From Syntrophomonas sp. (GTDB lineage Bacteria; Bacillota; Syntrophomonadia; Syntrophomonadales; Syntrophomonadaceae): a stretch of 63,950 nt of DNA. The translations under genes and the position numbers were made by a program. The stretch is from the NCBI GenBank assembly GCA_016841875.1, contig JAENYG010000019.1, positions 1,595 through 65,544 on the forward strand, written 5' to 3'. The notes below the pieces were generated by a model. It worked only from the letters and a program-made list of their open reading frames with translations. It made no database searches and had not been told where the DNA came from. Positions 1-8,719 of the stretch are shown here, piece by piece. Position 1 is the first letter of the stretch. Each line of letters begins with the position of its first letter.

Positions 1-134
1 CCTGCGGTTAAGGTCAGGGGACACACCTGCGGTTAAGGTCAGGGGACACACCTGCGGTTAAGGTCAGGGGACACACCTGCTTCACAGGAATGTCCCCATT
101 ATAGATGTCCCCATTATAGATGTCCCCATTATAG
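1..134. repeat. REP-like tandem repeat array
   Basis: Positions 1-78 hold three exact tandem copies of a 26-bp unit containing GGTCAGGGGACACAC. A partial fourth copy leads into AGGAATGTCCCC, followed by three copies of the 15-mer ATGTCCCCATTATAG. GGGGACA and TGTCCCC are reverse complements, so the array can fold as a family of alternative hairpins. A single, unexpanded copy of the same element lies at 16788-16830 between leuC and leuD, and a degenerate one at 13803-13945. The array continues to the window edge, so its true length is unknown. It lies just downstream of the chemoreceptor stop codon. Confidence 0.85.
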
Positions 135-2240
135 TTATGCGATATGGGATTCGGAATGGCCTTGGCTATCCTGGAATAATTCTTCCAGGGGGGGTTCTAC
201 CCCGGTCCGATTGACATTTGCCATAACCGGTCCGCTTTTCTTTTCGCTGTCATCCAGCTTGAATTGCTGCATGAGCTCATATAGAATCCCAGCACTTTCA
301 GCCAGTCGTTCTGAGGCACTGTTTATTTCCATGGCAGCCGTAGCTGCGGTTTCGGTGTTGCGAGCAATTTCCTGAGAACCTACGCTGGCCTGCTCAGCGG
401 TTGCGGCAGTAGCTTCTATGGCCCGGGTGACTTCCTGCATGGAAAGCAGGAGTTGATTCATATTTTTGCTGGTATCTGAAGTGAAATCCGACCAGTTATT
501 GGCATCCTCGCTGTAATATTGACCGGCGGTTACCGTACGGCCGTAGTCCTTGATGACTGTATCGTTTATAAATTCGAGCAGTTGGCTGGTGGTGTTTACT
601 AGATTTTGCAGTGCTCCCTGTACCTGCTGGGTCAAGCCGTGGATACCTTCTACGGTTGATGAAGAGTCTTCGGCTAGTTTTCTCACTTCTTCTGCCACAA
701 CTGCAAAGCCCTTGCCGTGTTCTCCTGCCCGGGCGGCCTCAATAGCTGCGTTCAAAGCAAGCAGGTTGGTCTGGTTAGCAATATCGGAAATGTTTACTGC
801 CAGATTGTTAATCTGGTCTATTACCCGTGCTTCTTCTACTGCTTTTTCTAATTGGGCTTTTATCCCGGTGTATATTTTTTCCGACTTATCCTTGGCTTCA
901 GTAGCTTCGCGTTCCGTATAACGGGCTCGTTTTTTAATAGGTACCGAGTCTTCAAAGCCTTTCTGTGCCATTTCATTGACTTCCGTAACAGCAGAAGAAA
1001 TCTCTTCAGCTGAAGCATTGATCTCCTCTGCAGCGGCTGATACTTCCTCCATACCCGCGACTATTTCTTCTACCGAAGCCGAAGTCTGCTGCATACCGCT
1101 GGCAATATTTTCGCTTGATGCTGCCAGTTGGTCACTGGATGCCGCCACTTCCTGAGCGTTAATAAGGATATTACTCATAGTCGTTTTCAAACTTCTTACC
1201 ATATTATCCAGGCTGCGGGCCATTTCGCCAAGTTCATCGGTTTGTTTTAGATATTTTTCTTCGATTTTAACAGTGAGATCCCCTCCGGCTATTAGAGCGG
1301 TATGACCTGAAGCCGCTTTAATGGGGTTAGATATGATAGTACCTAACCAAAAAGCAACTAATGAACCGAGAATAATAAAGACCAGAGCAGCCAATATAAT
1401 GTCAAATTTCATTTTTTCTACTCCAGCCATCAGTTCGCTTTCGGGCGCAGTTACTGCTATAGACCAGTCCGTACCCGGCACCTGAGCAAAGGACATTAGC
1501 TTAATGGAATTGTCAGTCCAGATGTACTTACCAAAACCAGATTCACCGGCGATCATCTTTTCAACCAGCACCAATAGTTCAGTTACATTGTTTTTGGTGT
1601 CCTGGAACGGATTATAGGTATTTATCATGTCGTGATTGGGGTGTGCAATTACAGTGCCCTCTTTATTGATCATGTATCCATAGCCGGTTTCACCGAACTG
1701 AACGTTCTCGACTACGCTGCTCAAGGCCGCGGCATCCATTATGGCTGAAAGTACCCCCACGATATTACCTCCAGCATCTTTGATCGGCGCTGCGGCTACA
1801 ATGATAAGGCTGTTATCTACCTTGCTGATCAGCGGTTCAGATATACTGGATTGGCCCTGGAGAGCCTTTTTAAAATATTCCCGGTCTGCACCATTGGAGA
1901 GTGACCCGTCAGTTCCATGGAAAGTGCCATCTAGTTCCATCAGTCCGATCATTGAATAGCCCAACCGGTCTTTCTGGGCCTGCAAAGTGGGCATCATCTG
2001 GTTTAAATCCATGCTTTGAACTATTGGAGTTGAGGCCAGAGTTCCCAGGTTATTAATGTTGGCATCTACCTGCTGGCTCACCATGCTGGCTACATCCTGA
2101 GCTTTGGCCATTGCGCTGTCCTCGATTGATGCTTCTAGTGATTTAGATGCCATATTATAAGCGATCAATCCACATCCTATGCATACCAGAGTAACTGTGA
2201 TAACAACATAAACCGTTAGTTTCGTACGCAAACTTCTCAT
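135..2240 (-). CDS. methyl-accepting chemotaxis protein
   Basis: A 701-residue membrane chemoreceptor. Residues 8-28 form the first transmembrane helix. Residues about 35-275 look like an extracytoplasmic dCache sensor, with the typical '[16 protein letters not shown]' stretch near residue 187. A second helix lies at about 281-302, followed by a HAMP linker and a long coiled-coil signalling domain. The highly conserved hairpin tip is present ([34 protein letters not shown]), so coupling to CheA/CheW is expected. The ligand cannot be read from sequence; dCache sensors often bind amino or organic acids. There is no C-terminal CheR-tethering pentapeptide. The start is an ATG with GGGAGGGG upstream. 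No chemotaxis kinase genes are nearby, so this is an orphan receptor gene. Confidence 0.93.
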   Translation of the reverse strand: MRSLRTKLTVYVVITVTLVCIGCGLIAYNMASKSLEASIEDSAMAKAQDVASMVSQQVDANINNLGTLASTPIVQSMDLNQMMPTLQAQKDRLGYSMIGLMELDGTFHGTDGSLSNGADREYFKKALQGQSSISEPLISKVDNSLIIVAAAPIKDAGGNIVGVLSAIMDAAALSSVVENVQFGETGYGYMINKEGTVIAHPNHDMINTYNPFQDTKNNVTELLVLVEKMIAGESGFGKYIWTDNSIKLMSFAQVPGTDWSIAVTAPESELMAGVEKMKFDIILAALVFIILGSLVAFWLGTIISNPIKAASGHTALIAGGDLTVKIEEKYLKQTDELGEMARSLDNMVRSLKTTMSNILINAQEVAASSDQLAASSENIASGMQQTSASVEEIVAGMEEVSAAAEEINASAEEISSAVTEVNEMAQKGFEDSVPIKKRARYTEREATEAKDKSEKIYTGIKAQLEKAVEEARVIDQINNLAVNISDIANQTNLLALNAAIEAARAGEHGKGFAVVAEEVRKLAEDSSSTVEGIHGLTQQVQGALQNLVNTTSQLLEFINDTVIKDYGRTVTAGQYYSEDANNWSDFTSDTSKNMNQLLLSMQEVTRAIEATAATAEQASVGSQEIARNTETAATAAMEINSASERLAESAGILYELMQQFKLDDSEKKSGPVMANVNRTGVEPPLEELFQDSQGHSESHIA

Positions 2241-2618
2241 AACAAACCCCTCCCGTTATTAACTAATCCCATATTTACCCCTCAAACAAATTAATTGGTA
2301 CGCAACATAGTCTTATTGGACTTATTTTCTCTACAATTATGTAAAATCCTCCTAAATATAAATATTATTTATATTTTTCGGAATAATATCAATATATCTT
2401 TAATTATAGGACAAAGGACCTGGAATAAGCCTAAAAAATGCCATACCGAGGTCCTGGGGTCAGATTGTGTGAGTACCTAATTGTGAAAATCGTTGAAAGA
2501 CATGATGAAAAGAAATTGCGCAGATAATGTCGAAATTTCTTGCAAGTGAGATGGCGTTATAAGAGAATGTAAATGACCTTCATTCCATTTCTATTACTAT
2601 ACTCTTCAGAGTCCGTGT
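2241..2618. other. gene-free AT-rich stretch
   Basis: This intergenic region holds the upstream region of the chemoreceptor, which is read leftward, and the area downstream of the transposase remnant. I see no convincing ORF. A short GC-richer piece near 2450-2480 (GGTCCTGGGGTCAGA) resembles a repeat-element fragment. CCTTCATTCCATT at about 2578 recurs near 4413. Confidence 0.5.
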
Positions 2619-2831
2619 TTACAGGCTCATATCTTGTGGATAAAGTCGACAAGATGCCGGACGGATAACAAAAAAGCCCCCTCCGGGAACCACCCCGTGC
2701 CGCCACTCATCAAATGTAGTGCTCCCGATATCATATTTTGAAACAATCGATGCAATTGTTAGATTCCTATGTTCATGCTCTTGTAGAATCTGATATTTTT
2801 CTTCTGTAGAGTAATGCTTATTGTTTCCCAT
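2619..2831 (-). pseudogene. IS3-type OrfA transposase fragment
   Basis: The first about 42 residues (2705-2831) look like the N-terminal helix-turn-helix of an IS3-family OrfA: STEEKYQILQEHEHRNLTIASI, then SKYDIGSTTFDEWR. After the DEWR motif the similarity stops abruptly, and the reading runs into a GC-rich block (CGGCACGGGGTGGTTCCCGG) that is repeated at about 4375-4400. No second helix, leucine zipper or OrfB with a DDE domain follows. It is therefore a decayed stub cut by another repeat, not a working transposase. Confidence 0.6.
2676..2712. repeat. dispersed GC-rich repeat, copy 1
   Basis: The segment ending ACCACCCCGTGCCG matches the segment at 4373-4403 with few differences. It sits exactly where the transposase homology ends, so it probably marks an insertion or recombination junction. 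Confidence 0.45.
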
Positions 2832-2939
2832 AAAAATACTCCCCTTCTAGTAGTAGGTTTTTATTATAAACCTGTCTACCTTAGGGGGAGCATATCATCA
2901 TACCACCGGCTAATCTCATATTATTTATCATCATTCATC

Positions 2940-3704
2940 TTATTTCATTTTGTTAGCCATTTGACTTATCATCATATTTTGGTTGCGATTTTCCATAATA
3001 ATTGCCTGTTCAAGTCCTGCACAATCTATGTTCTGATTGACAGCTTCTTTAGTCAACCACATGGCTAGAGGATCTTTTTTGGCAATAACATTGGCTAATT
3101 CCAGGGCGGTTTCCATTAAATCTTCTTTGGCAACACAGCGTGATGCAAAACCCAGAGACATAGCTTCTTCTGCATTCATCCAATTACCGGTGAAGAGATA
3201 TTCGTAAGCTCTGCCAGTACCGATCATACGGGGCAGAAAATAGCTGCTTCCCATATCAGCCCCAGCCAGGCCTACATTCACATATGCTGCAGAAAAACGT
3301 GCCTCTGGTGATATGATCCGGATATCTGAAGCAATTGAGAAACTGAATCCAGCCCCGGCCGCTGCTCCATGTACAATGCATATTATAGGCTGCGGAATTT
3401 TACGCATATTGATTTGAAGTTCACCGATGGGAGTTTGCATATCATACATGGATGGAATATCCTTCATCAATTTAGGAGTTATTATATCCTGTACTTCCAT
3501 ACCGCCACAAAAACCTTTTTCTCCTGCGCCCTTTAAAATTATGACCCTGGTTTCCCGATTTCGTTTTAGTTTAAGCCACAGATCATTCAATTCCTCCAGC
3601 ATAGTCATGTTCATGGCATTCAGTTTGTCAGGTCGGTTTAAAGTAACAAGCATAATGCCATTTTCCTTCTGTTCTACCAACAGAGTAGTATACTGATAAC
3701 CCAA
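2940..3704 (-). CDS. enoyl-CoA hydratase/isomerase family protein (PaaG-like)
   Basis: A crotonase-fold protein of 254 residues acting on an acyl-CoA. The N-terminal LNRPDKLNAMN and the oxyanion-hole region around HGAAAGAGFSFSIASDIRI are clear. The two glutamates of classical enoyl-CoA hydratase are not conserved: the GxGxE position is a Ser, and the second is a Tyr in FSAAYVNVGLAGADMG. The retained Asp of GADMGSSYFLPR is the feature expected in PaaG-like isomerases and dienoyl-CoA isomerases. Isomerase activity is therefore more likely than hydration, but this is inference. I chose the TTG at 3704 because GGAGGGGG sits about 10 bases before it; an in-frame TTG six codons upstream lies inside that RBS. 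It stands alone, so its pathway is unknown. Confidence 0.8.
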   Translation of the reverse strand: MGYQYTTLLVEQKENGIMLVTLNRPDKLNAMNMTMLEELNDLWLKLKRNRETRVIILKGAGEKGFCGGMEVQDIITPKLMKDIPSMYDMQTPIGELQINMRKIPQPIICIVHGAAAGAGFSFSIASDIRIISPEARFSAAYVNVGLAGADMGSSYFLPRMIGTGRAYEYLFTGNWMNAEEAMSLGFASRCVAKEDLMETALELANVIAKKDPLAMWLTKEAVNQNIDCAGLEQAIIMENRNQNMMISQMANKMK

Positions 3705-3883
3705 TAATATTACCCCCTCCAAATTTTAATAGATGATACGCTTATATTCTTTCTGGTAAGGGATTGCTGATACCTTTTTATGTACTTTTCATGGATTAAT
3801 AATCTTTTGGCGATTAATGGTAATATCATAAATAGTAATAAATAATGTGGCAGTACGATAGATTCAATATGCCTATAATCCCA

Positions 3884-3926
3884 ATAAAAAATGGTTCACT
3901 TTTTTGTAGTGAACCATTTTAAGTAG
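3884..3926 (-). terminator. rho-independent terminator
   Basis: A 13-bp perfect inverted repeat (AATGGTTCACT and complement) around an A-rich loop, followed on the minus strand by a T-run. It lies about ten bases after the stop of the small protein gene at 3935-4096. Confidence 0.75.
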
Positions 3927-3934
3927 AACAGCAA

Positions 3935-4096
3935 TTAGTCCATCGGCCCGCCTTCCCAATATTGCCTGACTTTTCTTAAGCCATAGGCTCCAAAATAGAG
4001 ACCATTGACAAACGCCAGAGGGATGGCCATGGCCCCAAAGGTATTAAATTTCTGTTTCAGGTCTTCCTTGCCGTCAGTTGTTCTATATCTAGTCAA
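3935..4096 (-). CDS. 53-residue small membrane-type protein
   Basis: A short ORF with gene-like signals. It has a TTG start preceded by AAAGGAGGG at ideal spacing, and a strong terminator follows the stop codon. The protein starts MTRYRTTDGKEDLKQKF, has a hydrophobic stretch (FGAMAIPLAFVNGLYFGAYGL, about residues 20-40), then RKVRQYWEGGPMD. One membrane helix or a membrane-surface helix is plausible. I do not recognise a family. It is directly downstream of another tiny membrane-type ORF (4158-4277) on the same strand, so the two may be co-transcribed. Confidence 0.6.
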   Translation of the reverse strand: MTRYRTTDGKEDLKQKFNTFGAMAIPLAFVNGLYFGAYGLRKVRQYWEGGPMD

Positions 4097-4157
4097 TTGT
4101 ATCCCTCCTTTATCTTATTTTTAACAGTTAGGAGAGAAATATTGCAGGATATAATTA

Positions 4158-4277
4158 TCACTTTTTGTTAGTTACGGTAGGAATGACTTTATAAAACATT
4201 AGATACAATAATGTTCCACCAATTAAAAGAATAAAAAATAAGCTTAATATTTTTATAAACATAAAGCAATCACCCAT
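4158..4277 (-). CDS. 39-residue single-pass membrane peptide
   Basis: A tiny ORF with one strongly hydrophobic helix (KILSLFFILLIGGTLLYLMF) and a basic C-terminal tail ending VTNKK. That is the organisation of a small single-pass membrane protein. Two starts are possible: ATG at 4277, or the ATG five codons later (4262), which has GGGTGAT upstream and would give 34 residues. No family was recognised. It lies about 60 bases upstream of the 53-residue ORF on the same strand. Confidence is limited because short AT-rich hydrophobic ORFs can arise by chance. Confidence 0.4.
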   Translation of the reverse strand: MGDCFMFIKILSLFFILLIGGTLLYLMFYKVIPTVTNKK

Positions 4278-4372
4278 ACTTAAGTTTTGCTAAAAACAGC
4301 TCATCAATACATTTTAAAAAGAAAAAAATTTGGAAAGGATATGAATAGGGCAGAATCGGGGACTTTTAATGA

Positions 4373-4403
4373 AAACCCCTACGGGGACCACCCCGTGCCG
4401 GTA
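4373..4403. repeat. dispersed GC-rich repeat, copy 2
   Basis: CCCCTACGGGGACCACCCCG and the bases after it match the block at 2676-2712. A shared CCTTCATTCCATT follows at about 4413, as also seen near 2578. It is not associated with a gene here. Confidence 0.45.
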
Positions 4404-4472
4404 TCTGATATGCCTTCATTCCATTGAGGTGCAAATTAGGATGCTATTTAGCTCGGCAGAGCCTCGGTATGA

Positions 4473-5558
4473 TTAACTGAAGGGCACTTCGTCTTCATGA
4501 AGGGGACGAGTGATCATTATCGTCTTTAAACGAGATAGGTCTATTTCCCTGGGATTAGCAAGTCGCTTTTTGTCTTTGTCGAGGACTATTTTAAGTTTTG
4601 GTCGGGCCGGATTATTTTTGTTTACATCGACCACTATACAAATATCGCCGGTAGTCAGTTGTACAAAGCTTCCCACCGGATAAATTGCAACATTAGATTT
4701 CAGAGACATTACACAGTCAAAATCCAGGTAACTACCCGCCATGCGGGTCAAAATGTTTAAAGCCTGATTCACATTATAGGCAGGTCGGTAAGGCCGATCT
4801 GCCAGAAGAGCATCGTAAACATCTGCCACTGCTACAATTCTAGCATGCTGGTGTATATCCAAACCAACTAATCCTCGAGGGTAACCATTCCCATCCCATC
4901 TTTCATGATGCTGGAAGGCGATGTGTGCTGAGAGCAGGGATATCTCCATATAATCTCTGAGAATGTTATAGCCATATTCGGTATGACGTTTGATTTCATT
5001 GAATTCTTCTGGGGTCAGATCACCAGGTTTGTTTAATACTTCTTTATCTATTTTGGTCTTGCCAATATCATGCAGAAGCGCACCTACTCCAAGTTCCTTA
5101 AGCTTAGACTCATTGTAGCCCAGGGTAAGTGCGGTTATTATAGACAGAATACAGACATTAACCGAGTGACCAAAAGTATAGTCATCAAAACTACGTATGT
5201 CAGTAAGATGTATCAGGATATTATTATTATCCAGTAATTCGCCTAGTATGTTATTGACCACGTTTTTGACTGCATGGACATTGAAATTGCTGTTTTTCTC
5301 CAGATTTACGAAGCTGTTTTTAATAATTTTAACAGTTTCGGTTCTGGTTTTTTCTGACACAATATCATTTACCAGCACTTCATCGTCCAGCAATCCATCT
5401 TTAACAAATATAGATGCAATGCCCAGTTCAGACAACCGTTCTATGTATTTTGCGGTCAGACGCATACCGGAACTCAGCAATATACGACTATCACTGTCGA
5501 TTATTGTCCGTGCTACCACCATATCCGATTTTAAATTAACGGTTTTTATTCTTCTCAC
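4473..5558 (-). CDS. HD-GYP domain protein, probable c-di-GMP phosphodiesterase
   Basis: A 361-residue cytoplasmic protein with no transmembrane segments. The N-terminal about 60 residues (MRRIKTVNLKSDMVVARTII) are the leader region typical of Clostridial HD-GYP proteins. The HD-GYP domain spans about 120-290, with the metal-binding HDIGK, the signature HHERWDGNGYPRGL and DVYDAL. The GYP residues are intact, so hydrolysis of cyclic di-GMP is expected. The C-terminal about 60 residues (VGSFVQLTTGDICIVVDVN...RPKLKIVLD) resemble the PilZ-like or beta-barrel tail common in this family. The start is ATG. It faces away from the next gene, with a shared 327-base intergenic region. Confidence 0.9.
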   Translation of the reverse strand: MRRIKTVNLKSDMVVARTIIDSDSRILLSSGMRLTAKYIERLSELGIASIFVKDGLLDDEVLVNDIVSEKTRTETVKIIKNSFVNLEKNSNFNVHAVKNVVNNILGELLDNNNILIHLTDIRSFDDYTFGHSVNVCILSIITALTLGYNESKLKELGVGALLHDIGKTKIDKEVLNKPGDLTPEEFNEIKRHTEYGYNILRDYMEISLLSAHIAFQHHERWDGNGYPRGLVGLDIHQHARIVAVADVYDALLADRPYRPAYNVNQALNILTRMAGSYLDFDCVMSLKSNVAIYPVGSFVQLTTGDICIVVDVNKNNPARPKLKIVLDKDKKRLANPREIDLSRLKTIMITRPLHEDEVPFS

Positions 5559-5885
5559 AAAATCACCTTATAAACAAAGCTGGTATATTATATCGAACAA
5601 AATTGCATATTACCTTAATTTCGGTATCTGATAAATTCTTCCTGCAAATTAGCACAATATTTTACCTAATTAATCGAAAAAAATTTAAATATCTTTAATT
5701 AAATAGTGGGGGTTAAATGCTACTAGGAAGCAAAGTTTTTGTAGTTATATGACTTACACCTTATGACTTAGTTTCCCGGGATGCTTATCCTCTAGTATGA
5801 TGTCTGGAGGATGAGTTGCTATATCAAATGCAAAATGATACATTACAAGTAAATAAACACGCGATCTTATTATGGGAGAAAAAAT
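5559..5885. other. divergent AT-rich intergenic region
   Basis: It separates the divergent HD-GYP gene and the 666-residue protein. A 12-bp imperfect hairpin (CTTATCCTCTAG / CTGGAGGATGAG, 5784-5815) lies about 70 bases before the plus-strand gene and is not followed by a T-run. A possible promoter for that gene is TTGCTA at 5816 and TACATT 17 bases later. No ORF was found. Confidence 0.4.
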
Positions 5886-7886
5886 ATGAAAAAATCAAAA
5901 AACTGCTTTCCCAGGCCAGTGTTGAAGAGCTTTGTTGATGATATAAAAAAATTAGTTGGCACTAACGAAGGCCGAATGATCATATTGGAAATGATGGAAG
6001 ATATTCCGTATGAACTAAGACCTGGCCTGATTCAGAATCTTAGTTCATTTTACGACCCGGAACTGGTGGGCTTTTTTTACCTCCTAAAATTAGAGTACGG
6101 TAGGGAATTTGAACTCATATGTAACCGGGTCTTGGAAAAGTATAGTATGGCTGGAATTGATACCACTCCACCTCAGATTTTTGCTGGGGTTTTTCAAGGG
6201 GCTTATGCTAGCATTACCAGGCACAGCGGGCGCATTGCAGTTGATGTAGCCTGGTCTACGGGAAGTAAAAAAGTACAGGCCGAATGTTTCTATTTGACTT
6301 TTAATGCTGACGGTATCCATAGCTTTTTTCTAGTGGAAGGAATGAATGAGCAGCGTTACGAGGAGGACCGTAAATGTTTAAAAGATATGGTTTCGCTGAG
6401 CTTTGAAGAAGTATGTTTTCTAGTATCCCGGGCTTATGATTACAATATTCGCCATATGAGCAAGCCTGCACCAGGCCGGTTTTTATATAATAAGTATCTG
6501 AGTCAGGCTGGAAAATTTTCGAGTGCCTGGCAGAAAAGCCTTATTAATAAATTATCCATCAGATTAACTCCCCGGCAGATAGTAAACAGCCTCTTCCATG
6601 CTGTTAAAAACCAGGATATTGACTATGTATACGCACTGCTGCCAGGAGGGTGCAATTCCGAGAAAGGCGGTTTGGATTCAACTGTACTGCTACAGGGGAA
6701 TATGCTGGTGGAAGGTGGAGTCAGTGATGCCATGGGAACCCATGAGCATGTTAGTATAAAGGCTTACTCAGTAACTCTAGAGGAACGTCAACTTCTTCGT
6801 CATGAGTATGATATTAAACTAGCTAGAAAAAAGGATCGGTCCTGGCATATTGACTATATTAAGAATACCGCCACAGAAAAGGTGGGCCCTAATGCTTCCG
6901 CAAATCCTTTCGATAAAGAGATTTTCTGCCGCGTATATGAAATTATTAATTTGGATCTTCTTTTTGACATCATAGATAAAGTTGATGATATCCGGGAGGT
7001 TAAAGAACTGCCTTATGGGATGCATATGCGGATAACCTGCAGTGAAGAAGATTTTACCATGCCCGTTTCAATTTTGAGCGATGTTCTGGCTGATTTGGTT
7101 ATCAATGGGGAAGAATTTGTGGTTATGAGCCGGGACTATAATGCTATAGTGGATTTTGACCGCATACTAACCCGGGGTATTAGCTATCCAGCAGTTAAAA
7201 TGGGTGAATATGAGGTAAACGTATTGACTGCCTTCCGATATTTGGGAGGACAGTATCTGAGATTTGAGGATATACTGCTGCAGGATGAAGGTGACAGCAT
7301 TTTTGAGGATGGAATGCGTTTTATCAGTACCCGTTATCTGGTAAAAGACCGGGATACGGTTCTTATGCAGATAAGTTCCCTGGAAAACATCGCTTATCGC
7401 TTCCAGGATGATTATGATGTATTCTATCAGCTGGATGGAGATGATGAGGAGGGTAAGTTCCTGGCTGAGTATATGGTAGGCATTAATTGGATAACCTTAT
7501 CCACTTTTGGGGATCGCGATATGAATAAAGCCAGGAAAAATTTTGAGAATAAAATGTACGAGTGCCTGGAATTTGATGGCTTAGAAGTTCGTAAAGAGGG
7601 TATATTTGATATCCTGACTGGTGACGTGAAAAAGGAATATCCGGATCTGGAGCAGTTCTTGAAGGATATATACTTGAATAAGTGGTTTAATTCAAGGCTG
7701 CCTACTCTACATGGCATGAGTCCTTCTGAGGCCTGCCAGACTGAGGAGGGAAACCGGTTATTATGGGCTATGTTTAAAAGAATAAATGAGAAAAATAGAA
7801 TGAAATATTTCTCTGGCAGTGCAGGATATATTCAGCTGAATGAATATATTAGAAAATTGGAACAAAAAAAACAAGAAAACATATGA
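5886..7886 (+). CDS. large protein of unknown function
   Basis: A 666-residue soluble protein with no signal peptide and no membrane segment. I do not recognise the bulk of it. The N-terminus (about 1-90) is helical and rich in acidic residues, with EDIPYELRPGLIQNLSSFYD, which could be a HEAT-like repeat. The middle (about 340-520) contains alternating strand-like segments. Near residues 618-645 the stretch LPTLHGMSPSEACQTEEGNR resembles the short 'TPxEAxxTxEG' motif at the C-terminus of SEC-C and MbcA/ParS-type proteins. That is the only family hint. The start ATG follows GGGAGAAAAAAT. A promoter for the next operon begins nine bases after the stop, so it is probably monocistronic. Confidence 0.7.
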   Translation: MKKSKNCFPRPVLKSFVDDIKKLVGTNEGRMIILEMMEDIPYELRPGLIQNLSSFYDPELVGFFYLLKLEYGREFELICNRVLEKYSMAGIDTTPPQIFAGVFQGAYASITRHSGRIAVDVAWSTGSKKVQAECFYLTFNADGIHSFFLVEGMNEQRYEEDRKCLKDMVSLSFEEVCFLVSRAYDYNIRHMSKPAPGRFLYNKYLSQAGKFSSAWQKSLINKLSIRLTPRQIVNSLFHAVKNQDIDYVYALLPGGCNSEKGGLDSTVLLQGNMLVEGGVSDAMGTHEHVSIKAYSVTLEERQLLRHEYDIKLARKKDRSWHIDYIKNTATEKVGPNASANPFDKEIFCRVYEIINLDLLFDIIDKVDDIREVKELPYGMHMRITCSEEDFTMPVSILSDVLADLVINGEEFVVMSRDYNAIVDFDRILTRGISYPAVKMGEYEVNVLTAFRYLGGQYLRFEDILLQDEGDSIFEDGMRFISTRYLVKDRDTVLMQISSLENIAYRFQDDYDVFYQLDGDDEEGKFLAEYMVGINWITLSTFGDRDMNKARKNFENKMYECLEFDGLEVRKEGIFDILTGDVKKEYPDLEQFLKDIYLNKWFNSRLPTLHGMSPSEACQTEEGNRLLWAMFKRINEKNRMKYFSGSAGYIQLNEYIRKLEQKKQENI

Positions 7887-7894
7887 ATACGCTA

Positions 7895-7923
7895 TTGACA
7901 GTAACCTGCGCTTTAAATATACT
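7895..7923 (+). promoter_or_regulatory. sigma-A promoter of the ilv-leu operon
   Basis: TTGACA at 7895-7900 and TATACT at 7918-7923 with a 17-base spacer. This is a near-consensus vegetative promoter placed just before the T-box leader. Confidence 0.8.
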
Positions 7924-7929
7924 CTATAG

Positions 7930-8218
7930 ATAACCATATAAATTAAGGCTGTGACAGGAACTGACATATGGAATCACTTGATAACAGAGAACCGGAAGTG
8001 CTGAGATCCGGAATCAATATTTCATATGGTGCTCATCCTTGAGCCGCTATCTGAAAAGCTTTTTAGCTTAGTAGGTGGTGCCGGACGAAAAAAGTCCGTT
8101 AAAAAGTAAGCATATGGTATTTTATGTGCAGCATAAGAGGTTGTGTTATTTTTACACGACAACCAGGGTGGTACCGCGGGAAATCCCTCTCGTCCCTGAA
8201 GTGGGCGAGAGGGTTTTT
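7930..8218 (+). promoter_or_regulatory. T-box riboswitch, leucine specifier (CUC)
   Basis: A complete T-box leader. Stem I features are visible: AGAGA at about 7985, the CCGGAAGTGCTGAGATCCGG arm, and the specifier region GCTCATCCTTGAG. Placed by analogy with the standard spacing (specifier plus three bases, then UUUGAG-like), the specifier is CTC at 8032-8034, a leucine codon. The 14-base T-box core AGGGTGGTACCGCGGG is at 8165-8180. The terminator (CCCTCTCG / CGAGAGGG then six Ts) is at 8185-8218. Uncharged tRNA-Leu would stabilise the antiterminator and allow transcription of the downstream genes. Confidence 0.92.
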
Positions 8219-8232
8219 TATACATTTTTTTC

Positions 8233-8657
8233 GGTAATAACATAATTGTTCCGACCAGAAGAAATATAGCGGAAGGGGTTAACCCGAGAATAAAGTCTCT
8301 GAATTATTTAAATAACATAATGGTCAAGATGGAAGCTGACATAGCTGGGGTATCAGAAGCCTACTCCTCAACCAGGAAGGTTATGTGACAAAATGCACCG
8401 GAGACAATATATTCCAGATTAAAAAGGGAGTTTTAATGACACCGGCGCGGCATTGCGGTATGCTGGAAGGGGTTACCAGTAAATCAGTTATGGATATTGC
8501 GGTGAGAATGGGCATTAAGATATGGAAAACTACCTTAACCGGGACGGCGGCCGAGCTTATACCGGTGGTGAGAATTGATAATCGTGTAATTGGTGCCGGG
8601 GAGCCTGGACCAGTATTTAATAAATTATTAGCAGAGTTCAGGGAAATAGTAAGATAA
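8233..8657 (+). pseudogene. ilvE: broken branched-chain aminotransferase (ilvE) remnant
   Basis: The C-terminal half of a class IV PLP aminotransferase remains. It starts abruptly as IIVPTRRN at about 8242 and continues PRIKSLNYLNNIMVKMEA, but shifts frame at about 8362-8366, where one base (probably C) is missing in the codons for the 'EAYLLN' motif. The second frame continues through DNIFQIKKGVLMTP, MLEGVTSKSV and TGTAAELIPVV to the normal C-terminus, stop at 8657. The N-terminal about 150 residues, including the PLP lysine region, are absent; the remnant begins about 15 bases after the T-box terminator. The 90-residue downstream piece could be translated from GTG 8385, but it cannot form an active enzyme. 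Confidence 0.85.
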
Positions 8658-8719
8658 CCGGAGGCAGTCATTATTAAGTAGACTATTGAACCTAGTAGTA
8701 TTGAAAGGAGATAAAACCA

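Noticed and set aside
1-134. CRISPR array interpretation of the tandem 26-mers
   Set aside because: The copies are directly adjacent with no spacers.
550-921. 123-residue plus-strand ORF opposite the chemoreceptor
   Set aside because: It is antisense to a well-supported chemoreceptor, has no RBS, and reads as a low-complexity shadow translation.
2295-2480. 61-residue plus-strand ORF in an intergenic gap
   Set aside because: AT-rich composition, no RBS, and no recognisable domain; probably chance.
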